From Wolinella succinogenes DSM 1740 (GTDB taxonomy: Bacteria; Campylobacterota; Campylobacteria; Campylobacterales; Helicobacteraceae): a stretch of 64,000 nt of DNA. Under the pieces are notes generated by a model that saw nothing but the letters and a program-made list of their open reading frames with translations, made no database searches and was not told the origin of the DNA. The stretch's first letter is position 1. Every line of letters starts with the position of its first letter. The stretch is from assembly GCF_000196135.1 (NCBI RefSeq), contig NC_005090.1, positions 124,001-188,000 on the forward strand, read 5' to 3'. Position numbers and translations under genes: made by a program. Of this stretch, positions 8,660 to 20,681 are shown one piece after another.

Positions 8660-9867
8660 TTCCATTATCTAAAATCGTTGAGGCGCATGAGCGTGTCAAA
8701 AAAGTGATCCAAAAAACCAAACTCGCCTACGCGCCAAGACTAAGTGAGTTAAGCGGAGCCAATGTCTATCTCAAAAAAGAGAATCTCCAACACACGGGCG
8801 CCTACAAGCTAAGAGGCGCTTATAATAGAATCGCCACCCTGAGCCAAGAGGAGCGAGCCAAGGGAGTGATTGCCGCTAGTGCGGGGAATCACGCTCAAGG
8901 AGTGGCCTATAGCGCCAAACAATTTGGGATTCGTGCGGTGATTGTGATGCCTGAGGCAACTCCATTGCTTAAAGTCACGGGTGTGAAGCGCTTGGGGGCT
9001 GAGGTGATCTTAGCGGGCAACAACTACGATGAGGCCTATGCCCATGCACTAGAGTGCGCCAAGGAGCAGGAGCTGTGCTTTATCCACCCTTTTGCTGATG
9101 ATGAGGTGATCGCAGGGCAGGGGACGGTGGCTTTGGAGATGATCGAGGAGAAGAGCAACATCCAAACCGTAGTGCTTCCTATCGGGGGCGGGGGGCTCAT
9201 CTCGGGCGTGGCAGCGGCGTATAAGCAGATGCTTCCCAATGTGAGAATCATTGGTGTGACGGCCAAGGGAGCGCCAGCCATGCACGATTCTTTCCATGCC
9301 AAGAAAATCGTTTCTGTCAAAGGCGTGAAGACAATCGCCGATGGAATCGCCGTCAGAGATGTCACTCCTAGAAATTTTGAGTACATCTTAGAGGGCGTGG
9401 ATGATGTGGTGCAAGTGGATGATGAGGAGATCGCTAACGCGGTCTTGTATCTATTAGAGAATCAAAAGCTTGTTGTTGAAGGCGCAGGAGCGGTTGGTGT
9501 GGCGGCTTTGTTGCACGAGAAGTTGCCCGTGAGCAAGGGTGAGAATGTCGCTATCGTGCTAAGCGGCGGGAATATCGATGTGACGATGCTCAGTGTCATC
9601 ATCGAGAAGGGTCTCATCAAATCCCAGCGCAAGATGAAGTTTAGCGTCATCTTGGTGGACAAGCCTGGAAGCCTCAAAGGGCTCACGGATATTCTCTCGC
9701 AAGTGGGGGCTAATATTGTGCGAATCGACTATGATCGCACCTCTACCTCTTTGGCTTACGGGGATGCCAATGTCACTATCGCGCTAGAGACCAAGGGGGG
9801 AGAGCACCAGGAGGAGATTCGCCAAGAGCTCTGGAAATATCACTATCGATTCGTCGAAATCGATTAG
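8656..9867 (+). CDS. ilvA: Threonine ammonia-lyase (threonine dehydratase) with ACT domain
   Basis: A PLP enzyme that deaminates threonine to 2-oxobutyrate, the first committed step to isoleucine, in the cytoplasm. The PLP lysine lies in TGAYKLRGAYN (about residue 51) and the phosphate-binding glycine loop is PIGGGGLISGVA (about 173-184). The serine/threonine dehydratase-type C-terminal core ends near residue 320 and is followed by a single ACT domain (about 328-403, SVILVDKPGSLKGL), giving 403 residues. This short single-ACT form resembles the enzymes of Campylobacter and Gram-positive bacteria rather than the longer E. coli IlvA. Its place behind ilvD favours a biosynthetic role, with the ACT domain the probable site of isoleucine or valine feedback. 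Confidence 0.93.
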   Translation: MIPLSKIVEAHERVKKVIQKTKLAYAPRLSELSGANVYLKKENLQHTGAYKLRGAYNRIATLSQEERAKGVIAASAGNHAQGVAYSAKQFGIRAVIVMPEATPLLKVTGVKRLGAEVILAGNNYDEAYAHALECAKEQELCFIHPFADDEVIAGQGTVALEMIEEKSNIQTVVLPIGGGGLISGVAAAYKQMLPNVRIIGVTAKGAPAMHDSFHAKKIVSVKGVKTIADGIAVRDVTPRNFEYILEGVDDVVQVDDEEIANAVLYLLENQKLVVEGAGAVGVAALLHEKLPVSKGENVAIVLSGGNIDVTMLSVIIEKGLIKSQRKMKFSVILVDKPGSLKGLTDILSQVGANIVRIDYDRTSTSLAYGDANVTIALETKGGEHQEEIRQELWKYHYRFVEID

Positions 9868-9873
9868 AGTCTA

Positions 9874-11067
9874 ATGCGACGCCTCGATAGGGTTGATGCG
9901 GCTTTTTTTGTTCTTTGGCTCCTTGATGCGGCCTTTGTTTTTTGGGCAGTTCAGGGGCTTAGCATCAGCGTCTATGAGGCGAGAATCTACTGGGGCGAGA
10001 GCTCTATCGCCTCTTTTTTGGCACACCTTTTTGTCCCCTTTTGGGGCGAGAATAATCTAGGGCTGAAGTTCCCTTTTCTACTCCTTCACCTCTTCAATCT
10101 CTTTCTTTTTTATGAAGTGTCGCGCCATACGCTAAAGCGTCCCTTTGACGCGTTTTTTAGTGTGGCTCTTTTTGCTTTATTGCCAGGAGTGAATGCCTCA
10201 GCCCTTTTGATTGGTGAGAGTGGAATCATCATGAGCGCGGCGCTTCTTGTCTGCTACATTCATCTGAAATACAAAGTGATTCCCTATCCTTTGCTAGCGC
10301 TGGCGATTTTGATCGATTCGGGGATGGCAATTCTCTTCTTGGCTCTTTTCTTTTATGCGATCAAAGAGAGACAAAACCGTCTGCTCCTCTTCTCTCTGAT
10401 TGCCTTTACGGTGAGTATGTATCTTTGGGGGATTGATGTAGGAGGAAAGCCTAAGGGGCATTTTCTTGATACACTTGGAATCTTTGCCACTCTCTTTTCG
10501 CCCCTGCTCTTTCTCTATTTCGTCTATGCGCTCTATCGGATTTTGATCAAAGAGGAAAAACCTCTTTTGTGGTATATCTCCTTTTCAGCACTCATGTTCA
10601 CCCTCCTGCTCTCTTTTAGGCAAAAGGTGAACATTGAAGAGTATGCTCCGCTAGTGCTTATTGGATTGCCGCTAGTGGTGAAGGTCTTTCTCTCAGGACT
10701 TAGGGTGCGTCTGCCAAGATTTCGACGAAGCTATCAGCTTTGGTTTTATATTGCGGTGTTCACGCTTGGAATCAACTCTTTGGGACTTGTCTTTAATAAG
10801 CTCTTTTATCGAGTGATCGAGAATCCCAGAGAGCATTTTGCCTATCGATTCCATATAGCCAATGAATTGGCTTTGGCGCTCAAAGAGAAAGGAATTAGGG
10901 AGGTTAAGATCAAGGATGAGGCGATGAGGTTGCGCTTGGCGTGCTATGGGATTGGCTCTAGTGAGGCCTTGGAGCTTAAAGAGGGGCGAGGGAAGCGCAC
11001 GATATTAGAGATTCCAATTCGCTACTTTGGATATGAGGTGGAGCGATACCATGTGCAGAAGCGATAG
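9874..11067 (+). CDS. Polytopic membrane protein of unknown function
   Basis: A 397-residue integral membrane protein with about nine to ten hydrophobic segments and a hydrophilic C-terminal tail of about 75 residues. I do not recognise a catalytic motif. The early loop ISVYEARIYWGESSI followed by many helices is reminiscent of the GT39/ArnT-like membrane glycosyltransferase fold, in which an acidic pair in the first periplasmic loop is catalytic, but this is only a resemblance. The gene follows ilvA by six bases and overlaps the pseudopilin gene by 17 bases. It is therefore part of the same transcription unit and may serve the envelope rather than amino-acid synthesis. Confidence 0.72.
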   Translation: MRRLDRVDAAFFVLWLLDAAFVFWAVQGLSISVYEARIYWGESSIASFLAHLFVPFWGENNLGLKFPFLLLHLFNLFLFYEVSRHTLKRPFDAFFSVALFALLPGVNASALLIGESGIIMSAALLVCYIHLKYKVIPYPLLALAILIDSGMAILFLALFFYAIKERQNRLLLFSLIAFTVSMYLWGIDVGGKPKGHFLDTLGIFATLFSPLLFLYFVYALYRILIKEEKPLLWYISFSALMFTLLLSFRQKVNIEEYAPLVLIGLPLVVKVFLSGLRVRLPRFRRSYQLWFYIAVFTLGINSLGLVFNKLFYRVIENPREHFAYRFHIANELALALKEKGIREVKIKDEAMRLRLACYGIGSSEALELKEGRGKRTILEIPIRYFGYEVERYHVQKR

Positions 11068-11743
11068 AGGAGGTTTTAGCCTCATTGAGGTGGTTTTTGT
11101 GCTGGTGATTCTTGGAATCATCACGACCCTAGCCATGCAAAAAAGCAGCGATACCTCTTTGTATCAAGCCCGAGATCAGATTATCTCTCATATGCGATAT
11201 GCCCAGCATTTAGCGATGAGTGATGATAAGTACATTGGAGGAACGCAATTAGCGCCTGGAGTCAATCGTCGGGCCGAGACCGAAGAGTGGCCAAAACGGC
11301 TTTGGAGAATCCAGTTTCACACTATTAACAATGCTGCTGAAGGCAATATAGGAGAGACCTATTCCGTGTATAGCAATTCTCCCACGGCCTCTGGGGCATA
11401 CAATAATAATCCCATGGGGTATTCATCGATTGCACGAGACCCTATTAGTCAAAAATGTCTTAGCTACTACAATAAAAATAATCTTCCAAGTAAATGTGAA
11501 GATGAGCGGGATAATCGCTTGAGACTTCAAAAGAGCTTTGGAATCACTAGTGTCAGCATGAAGTCTGATTGTGCCGCGAATCAGCGCACCATTTATTTTG
11601 ACTATCTTGGCGTTCCTTATTGTGGAGGAGGCTCCCCCAAAAAACTTAATTCGAGAGCACAAATCACTCTAACCAAAGGAGGGCAGAGTGTAGCTATCTG
11701 TGTAGAGCCCCTCACGGGTTATGTCCACTCTTGCAATAACTAA
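11051..11743 (+). CDS. Type II/IV pseudopilin-like protein
   Basis: A 230-residue protein with a short leader MCRSDRGG followed by FSLIEVVFVLVILGIITTLA, the class III (prepilin peptidase) signal: cleavage between G8 and F9, and Glu at mature position 5. The body is soluble and begins with the helix YQARDQIISHMRYAQHLA, typical of GspH/FimT-like minor pseudopilins. It contains four to six cysteines that could form disulfides. The ATG at 11051 overlaps the end of the upstream membrane gene by 17 bases. Pseudopilins in this phylum belong to the type II secretion-like DNA uptake apparatus. No other apparatus genes are adjacent, although a ComEA-like gene lies beyond the rRNA operon. Confidence 0.85.
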   Translation: MCRSDRGGFSLIEVVFVLVILGIITTLAMQKSSDTSLYQARDQIISHMRYAQHLAMSDDKYIGGTQLAPGVNRRAETEEWPKRLWRIQFHTINNAAEGNIGETYSVYSNSPTASGAYNNNPMGYSSIARDPISQKCLSYYNKNNLPSKCEDERDNRLRLQKSFGITSVSMKSDCAANQRTIYFDYLGVPYCGGGSPKKLNSRAQITLTKGGQSVAICVEPLTGYVHSCNN

Positions 11744-12184
11744 GCTATATTTAAGCCTCTTTCGCTATACTTCCACTCCCGATTGACAACGACCCCAACG
11801 GACTTTCAACCTCCTTGGATCTTCAATCACTTAGGGCCTTTTCATCTAGGATAAGATGAGTGTTTGTTCTTTAAACCAATAACTGTTTTGTTATCTCAAA
11901 GCACTTATCGGTTACGATCTTTGACAACTAAGCAAGATAGCGGTTATCTCTTCTTGTTCTTCCACTTGTCTTCTTTATAGAAGCTTGATGGACCTTTATA
12001 CCTCTTTGTCTATCACGGACAAGAGTCTAAAAGAACATGAATTTTTCGCCATCCTTTTTTAAAGGTGGCAATTATAGCTTATAGCTAGAGATAACCTCTT
12101 ATGTTAATTATATCTATTACGTCATTTCTTTGTCGTTTTTTTGATTGATTAGCTAAGGGTTATCCTCTCCTAATAACTAAACTA
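11744..12184 (+). promoter_or_regulatory. rRNA operon promoter and leader region
   Basis: This 441-base stretch has no ORF of note. A TATACT at 11766-11771, preceded by T-rich sequence, is a plausible -10 for the rRNA operon. From 11926 to 11959 the leader is complementary to the 16S-23S spacer and so forms the 16S processing stem. The rest is AT-rich, including a TTATAGCTTATAGC stretch near 12074-12090 which may hold a second promoter. I see no coding potential. Confidence 0.5.
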
Positions 12185-13684
<1,500 letters not shown>

Positions 13685-13792
13685 TAGAGAGAGGCCGGAG
13701 TCATTCGTTTGGCTCTGGCGGGACAAGAAGATAATCGCTACTTGCTTAGTTTTCAGAGATTGTCACCCGATACGCACGCTTCAAAGATATAG

Positions 13793-13869
<77 letters not shown>

Positions 13870-13871
13870 TT

Positions 13872-13947
13872 GGGGAATTAGCTCAGCTGGGAGAGCGCCT
13901 GCTTTGCACGCAGGAGGTCAGCGGTTCGATCCCGCTATTCTCCACCA
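13872..13947 (+). tRNA. tRNA-Ala (TGC)
   Basis: Second spacer tRNA: acceptor GGGGAAT/ATTCTCC with one G-U pair, anticodon TGC in TTTGCAC, T loop TTCGATC and encoded CCA, two bases after tRNA-Ile. Confidence 0.98.
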
Positions 13948-14237
13948 AAGCCTTTAGAAGAAGAGTCGTATCGAGAGATAAGACAAAGTCAAAGAGATAA
14001 AAGAATAGAAATTAACACCGCTTAGAATCCCTTAGGTCTAATGCAAGCTCTTTTTTAAAGAGGGTTGGCATTAGACTTCACTCTTGAGTTGATCAAGAGA
14101 GATCTCTAAATGTTATTTAACAATTAATTGTCAATAGCCTAAAATAGTAAAAACTACAATCACGCAACTATCTTGTTGTAACGGAGACGTTCAGCAAGGC
14201 AGTGGCGCCAAAGAATAACTCATTGGAATAGAAGTAG
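13948..14237 (+). other. Spacer between tRNA-Ala and 23S, including the 5' arm of the 23S processing stem
   Basis: No gene is present. The segment from about 14131 to the 23S start is complementary in blocks to the sequence after 23S (17119-17185), forming the long stem expected to be cut by RNase III. Confidence 0.7.
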
Positions 14238-17118
<2,881 letters not shown>

Positions 17119-17249
17119 TTATCTACTTCTATAAACGCCACTGCCTTGTTGAGCGTCGTTTTTACTAGGGCTATTGACTATTCATTGATCCTTCTTCACT
17201 AGCAAGAGGGAATAGAGGATATATTCTTATCTATCTTCTCTTCCCTTTT

Positions 17250-17364
17250 TCTCGTGCCTATAGAGGAGAGGCTACACCCAGCTCCATTCCGAACCTGGCA
17301 GTTAAGCTCTCCATCGCCGATAATACTGCATCTTTCAGGTGTGGAAACGTAGGTTGGTGCGGGG
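17250..17364 (+). rRNA. 5S ribosomal RNA
   Basis: The characteristic CCATTCCGAACCTGGCAGTTAAGC-type core is visible around 17281-17310 (CATTCCGAACCTGGCAG). Helix I is CGTGCC (17253-17258) with GGTGCG (17356-17361). Ends are approximate. Confidence 0.92.
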
Positions 17365-17689
17365 AGGGGGATAACACCTTCTTTGACCTCAATAGAGACT
17401 CTAATCCCTTCTGTTTTTATACTCTTTGAACTCAATCAAATAGATTTTAGAAATCAAATATAAACATCATTGCCTTCTTTTAATCCAATACTCGCTCAAT
17501 TAAATCCAATAGAAACCCACTCCTTAAATCCAATGTTCAATAGAAGCCCGCTTATGGCTCTGCTGTTGTGATGGTTTGGATTGCAGATTCTCGAAAACCC
17601 CATGCTCTTTCAAGCTCTTTAGTCTAATTTTATTCTTTCTTGAACATAATAAGAATCTATCTTATGTTGATACCTAATCCAAAGGAGAG
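17365..17689 (+). other. AT-rich region after the rRNA operon
   Basis: No gene is seen in these 325 bases. The octamer AATCCAAT occurs at about 17482, 17504 and 17527, and the last two copies extend into similar AATAGAAGCCC-like sequence, so there has been a small local duplication. No clean terminator hairpin for the rRNA operon could be identified; a weak one may be present just after 5S. The end of the region holds the promoter and ribosome site (AAAGGAGAG) of the ComEA-like gene. Confidence 0.4.
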
Positions 17690-17935
17690 ATGATGAAGAA
17701 GATTTTTATGGCTCTACTTTTATTGAGTGCTTGGTTGATGGCAGCGGTGAATATCAATACAGCCACCAAAGAGGATCTAATGAAGGTCAAGGGGATTGGA
17801 GAGAAGAAGGCGGAGGCAATCATTGAGCATCGCACCAAGAATGGAGCCTTCAAGAGCCTAGAAGAGTTAAAGAGTGTCAAAGGGTTTGGGGAGAAGAGTG
17901 TGGAGGGATTAAAGAGTGAGCTTAGTGTGAAGTAG
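17690..17935 (+). CDS. ComEA-like helix-hairpin-helix DNA-binding protein
   Basis: An 81-residue exported protein. Residues 1-18 form a signal peptide (MKKIFMALLLLSAWLMA). The mature part is a tandem helix-hairpin-helix domain with two hairpin loops, KGIGEKKAEAI and KGFGEKSVEGL, and the ComEA-typical opening VNINTATKEDL. ComEA proteins bind double-stranded DNA in the periplasm and pull it in during natural transformation; short forms without a membrane anchor are common in Gram-negative bacteria. The gene stands alone between the rRNA operon and larB, with AAAGGAGAG as ribosome site. Its stop codon lies inside the 5' arm of a strong terminator. The pseudopilin gene upstream of the rRNA operon may belong to the same DNA uptake system. 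Confidence 0.88.
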   Translation: MMKKIFMALLLLSAWLMAAVNINTATKEDLMKVKGIGEKKAEAIIEHRTKNGAFKSLEELKSVKGFGEKSVEGLKSELSVK

Positions 17936-17964
17936 GGGGAGGGTAAGTCGCCCCCCTACTTTTA
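17930..17964 (+). terminator. Terminator of the ComEA-like gene, possibly bidirectional
   Basis: A ten-base stem AAGTAGGGGG/CCCCCTACTT (17930-17939 with 17952-17961) followed by TTTAGTT. The gene's TAG stop (17933-17935) is in the stem. It lies just before the convergent larB stop at 17966 and may serve both strands. Confidence 0.75.
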
Positions 17965-17965
17965 G

Positions 17966-18712
17966 TTAGAGATGGTTGATGATGCTGGCATTATAGCCTG
18001 CACCAAAACCATTATCAATATTGACCACACTCACACCGCTAGCACAACTATTGAGCATACACAAAAGCGCGGATAAGCCCCCAAAGCTTGCACCATAGCC
18101 TACGCTTGTGGGCACGGCAATGACGGGTTTATCCACCAACCCTCCTATAACACTAGCGAGGGCTCCTTCCATTCCCGCAACCACAATGAGCACCTTGGCT
18201 TGACGGATTACTTCTATGTGGGCCAATAAGCGATGAAGACCCGCTACGCCGACATCAACAATCTTCTCGACTCTATTTCCAAGAATCGTGGCCGTCTCAT
18301 AGGCCTCCTCCACTACGGGCAGATCAGAAGTCCCTGCGGCCACAATAGTGATGTGCGTAGGGGGCGGGGTGATCTCGCGCCGCTTGATGGTGATGGTTTT
18401 GCCTAGGGCATTGTATTTTGCCTCAGGACAAAAAGCAAGAATCGACTCATAGGCGGCCTCACTAGCTCTAGTGGCGAGAATATTGTTTCCTCGTTCTAGA
18501 AGATGTTTAGTGATTTCGCTGATTTGCGCAGGGGTTTTCCCTTGGGCGTAGATCACTTCAGGGTAGCCATTTCGTATCTCTCGATGGTGATCAATTTTGG
18601 CAAAGCCCAAATCTTCAAATGGGAGTTTTTTGAGCTGCTCTAGTGCCCCTTGAATATCAAGATTCCCCTGTTGCACCTGCTCTAAGAGGGTTAAGATCGC
18701 TTGGGTTTGCAT
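17966..18712 (-). CDS. larB: Pyridinium-3,5-biscarboxylic acid mononucleotide synthase LarB
   Basis: LarB carboxylates nicotinic acid adenine dinucleotide and releases AMP to give pyridinium biscarboxylate mononucleotide, the first step to the nickel-pincer (NPN) cofactor. This 248-residue protein shows the PurE-like carboxylase core in its C-terminal half: VAAGTSDLPVVEEAYETA (about residues 123-140), then DVGVAGLHRLL and VAGMEGALASVIGGLVDKPV. The N-terminal part is the LarB-specific domain. It is the last gene of the larA-larC-larE-larB operon and its start overlaps the end of larE by 22 bases. The full set of cofactor genes in one operon makes the assignment secure. Confidence 0.95.
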   Translation of the reverse strand: MQTQAILTLLEQVQQGNLDIQGALEQLKKLPFEDLGFAKIDHHREIRNGYPEVIYAQGKTPAQISEITKHLLERGNNILATRASEAAYESILAFCPEAKYNALGKTITIKRREITPPPTHITIVAAGTSDLPVVEEAYETATILGNRVEKIVDVGVAGLHRLLAHIEVIRQAKVLIVVAGMEGALASVIGGLVDKPVIAVPTSVGYGASFGGLSALLCMLNSCASGVSVVNIDNGFGAGYNASIINHL

Positions 18713-19506
18713 GAGATTCCTTGGTGTAAAGCTTCATCTTTATAGCCTGCTATATCTAGGGCGACGTGGGAAAAGCCCAAAGTTCTAAGAAAGAGGGTCA
18801 CCTTGGTGCGCTCCTCTTGGCTTGAGATGAGCCTCTCCATCATTTTAGGTTCTAGTTCGATCTTGGCGAGCTCCTCATGGAATCGAACCCTCACCCTGCC
18901 ATAGCCCAAAGAGATAAGAAACTCTTCGGCCTGCTCGACCATCTCTATCTCCTCTTCTAAAAGGGGTCGATTATGGGGAAATCGTGTGAGGAGACAAGCA
19001 TAAGAAGGCCTATTCCAGCTCTTTAGGCTCAGCTCTTTAGAGATTTGTCGAATCTCATTTTTGCTCAATCCCAAAGAGAGCAAAGGGGTGGCGATTCCCA
19101 GCTCTTGGAGGGCGATTCGACCAGGACGCTCCTCTTTGGTGTCATCAAGGTTGCTTCCCTCTGCAATATGGGCAAACCCTCTTTGATACGCAAGCTTCTT
19201 TAACGAGGAGAAGAGGGCATGCTTGCAGAGGTAGCAGCGATTGGTCGGATTCTCCTTGAGGGTTGGAATCCATGGAAAAGAGAGCACCTCGTGCCTAGCG
19301 CCAATCTCCTTGGCAAAAGCGATGGCCTCTTTGATCTCTCGCTCGGCCATGTAGGGTGTGGTGACGGTGATTCCAAGCGCCTTCTCGCCAAGCGCATCGT
19401 GAGCCGCCTTAAGGAGGAGTGAGCTATCCACGCCTCCAGAAAAAGCCACTATGAGGCTCTCTAGGGCTTGAATCTCTTTTTTTAGTGATTCGTATCGTTC
19501 AAGCAT
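18691..19506 (-). CDS. larE: Sulfur transferase LarE (three-cysteine type)
   Basis: LarE adenylates the carboxylates of pyridinium biscarboxylate mononucleotide and converts them to thiocarboxylates in NPN cofactor synthesis. The 271-residue protein has a PP-loop ATP pyrophosphatase motif SGGVDSS at 23-29. Cysteines lie at C91 and C94 (RCYLCK) and C171 (SYACLLTR). In Lactiplantibacillus LarE a single cysteine is sacrificed, becoming dehydroalanine. Homologues with three conserved cysteines have been reported to bind a [4Fe-4S] cluster and could use external sulfur catalytically; this protein has that pattern. The start overlaps the larC end by 25 bases and the end overlaps larB by 22 bases, so expression is tightly coupled. 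Confidence 0.95.
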   Translation of the reverse strand: MLERYESLKKEIQALESLIVAFSGGVDSSLLLKAAHDALGEKALGITVTTPYMAEREIKEAIAFAKEIGARHEVLSFPWIPTLKENPTNRCYLCKHALFSSLKKLAYQRGFAHIAEGSNLDDTKEERPGRIALQELGIATPLLSLGLSKNEIRQISKELSLKSWNRPSYACLLTRFPHNRPLLEEEIEMVEQAEEFLISLGYGRVRVRFHEELAKIELEPKMMERLISSQEERTKVTLFLRTLGFSHVALDIAGYKDEALHQGISCKPKRS

Positions 19507-20672
19507 GATTCAACCGCCTTATCAATAGCTAAATAGAGGGTGTGCAATGGCACAGAGTGGGTCATGGCGAGGCGCCTACACTCTTCATATTCTGCTTTAT
19601 AGCGTACCACTTTTTCCCCTTGCATGGAGAGCTTCACGCTCACCTCCCCCCAAGGAGTGGGGACTTGAATGAAGCGCCGCGCAAGAGCTATCTTCTCCAC
19701 TTCAAGGCGGCGCAAGCCAATAGAGCTCGTCTCCTGAAAGAGAATTTGTGTGAGCTCTCTCTCCTTATCCAGCAAAGAGAGAATGGAGAGCTTGGTGGCG
19801 AGGCGATTCTTTTTAGTCGTGATGGGGGTCATATAGACATCTAGTGCGCCTGCCTCAAAGAGTCGTTCGACGGCATAGGCAAGGTGCTCTGGGCTCATGT
19901 CGTCAATGTTGGTCTCTAAAAGCACCTCTTTTGGTGAAGGCTGCACAGGCTCATCCGCTAGGATTAGTCGCAAAATATTGGGGATATCGACTCCCTCTCG
20001 CTCTCCTGCACCATAGCCGATTTTTTGCGGAGAAAGAGGAAGCGAACCAGAGAAAGAATCTACATTACAAGCTAGAATCGCCGCACCCGTGGGCGTGGTC
20101 GCCTCAAAAGGAACCCCGTGGAGCCCTATGGGGAGTCCTTGAAGTATCTCCAAGGTGGCGGGCGCAGGGACAGGGAGCAGTCCGTGCGCGCATCGGACAA
20201 ACCCCCCTCCAAGCTCGATTCGAGAGGCGTAGATCTTCTCAACACCAAGCGCTTCAAGTCCGATCGCTGACCCCACAATATCAATAATTGAATCGATTGC
20301 ACCCACTTCATGGAAGGCAACCTGTTCAAGGGGCTTGGCATGAATTCTTGATTCGGCCTCGGCGATTTTTTGAAACATTTTCAATGCTCGCTCCTTAATG
20401 CGCAAAGAGAGCGCGCTGGAGAGAATCATGGCGCGAATATTTCCAAAGGTGCGATGGTCATGATGATGGTGTTCGCGCAGCTTTACCTTGACTTGGGTGG
20501 CACGGATGCCACTTTTGGATACAGTCGTGGCTGAGAGCTCATACTCGCCCTCAAGGGGGAGCTTGGCGAGCTCTTTTTGGAGGTATTCAAGCTCCACGCC
20601 AAGATCAACAAGGGCGCCAAGGTGCATATCGCCACTGATTCCGCTGAAACAATCGTAGTAGAGAATCTTCAC
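19482..20672 (-). CDS. larC: Nickel insertion protein LarC
   Basis: LarC is the CTP-dependent cyclometallase that inserts nickel into pyridinium bisthiocarboxylate mononucleotide to complete the NPN cofactor. The 396-residue protein starts with the family signature YYDCFSGISGDMHLGAL. It has a nickel-binding histidine run REHHHHDHR (residues 67-74) and the C-terminal domain opening ETNIDDMSPEHLAYAVE. In Lactiplantibacillus plantarum LarC is made by programmed frameshifting between two ORFs; here both halves are in one uninterrupted frame. It lies nine bases after larA and overlaps larE by 25 bases. Confidence 0.96.
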   Translation of the reverse strand: MKILYYDCFSGISGDMHLGALVDLGVELEYLQKELAKLPLEGEYELSATTVSKSGIRATQVKVKLREHHHHDHRTFGNIRAMILSSALSLRIKERALKMFQKIAEAESRIHAKPLEQVAFHEVGAIDSIIDIVGSAIGLEALGVEKIYASRIELGGGFVRCAHGLLPVPAPATLEILQGLPIGLHGVPFEATTPTGAAILACNVDSFSGSLPLSPQKIGYGAGEREGVDIPNILRLILADEPVQPSPKEVLLETNIDDMSPEHLAYAVERLFEAGALDVYMTPITTKKNRLATKLSILSLLDKERELTQILFQETSSIGLRRLEVEKIALARRFIQVPTPWGEVSVKLSMQGEKVVRYKAEYEECRRLAMTHSVPLHTLYLAIDKAVESCLNDTNH

Positions 20673-20681
20673 GCCAGCTCC

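Noticed and set aside
19844-20287. A 147-codon plus-strand frame opposite larC
   Set aside because: Low-complexity product rich in Arg, Gln and Ala on the opposite strand of a highly conserved gene; no start context.
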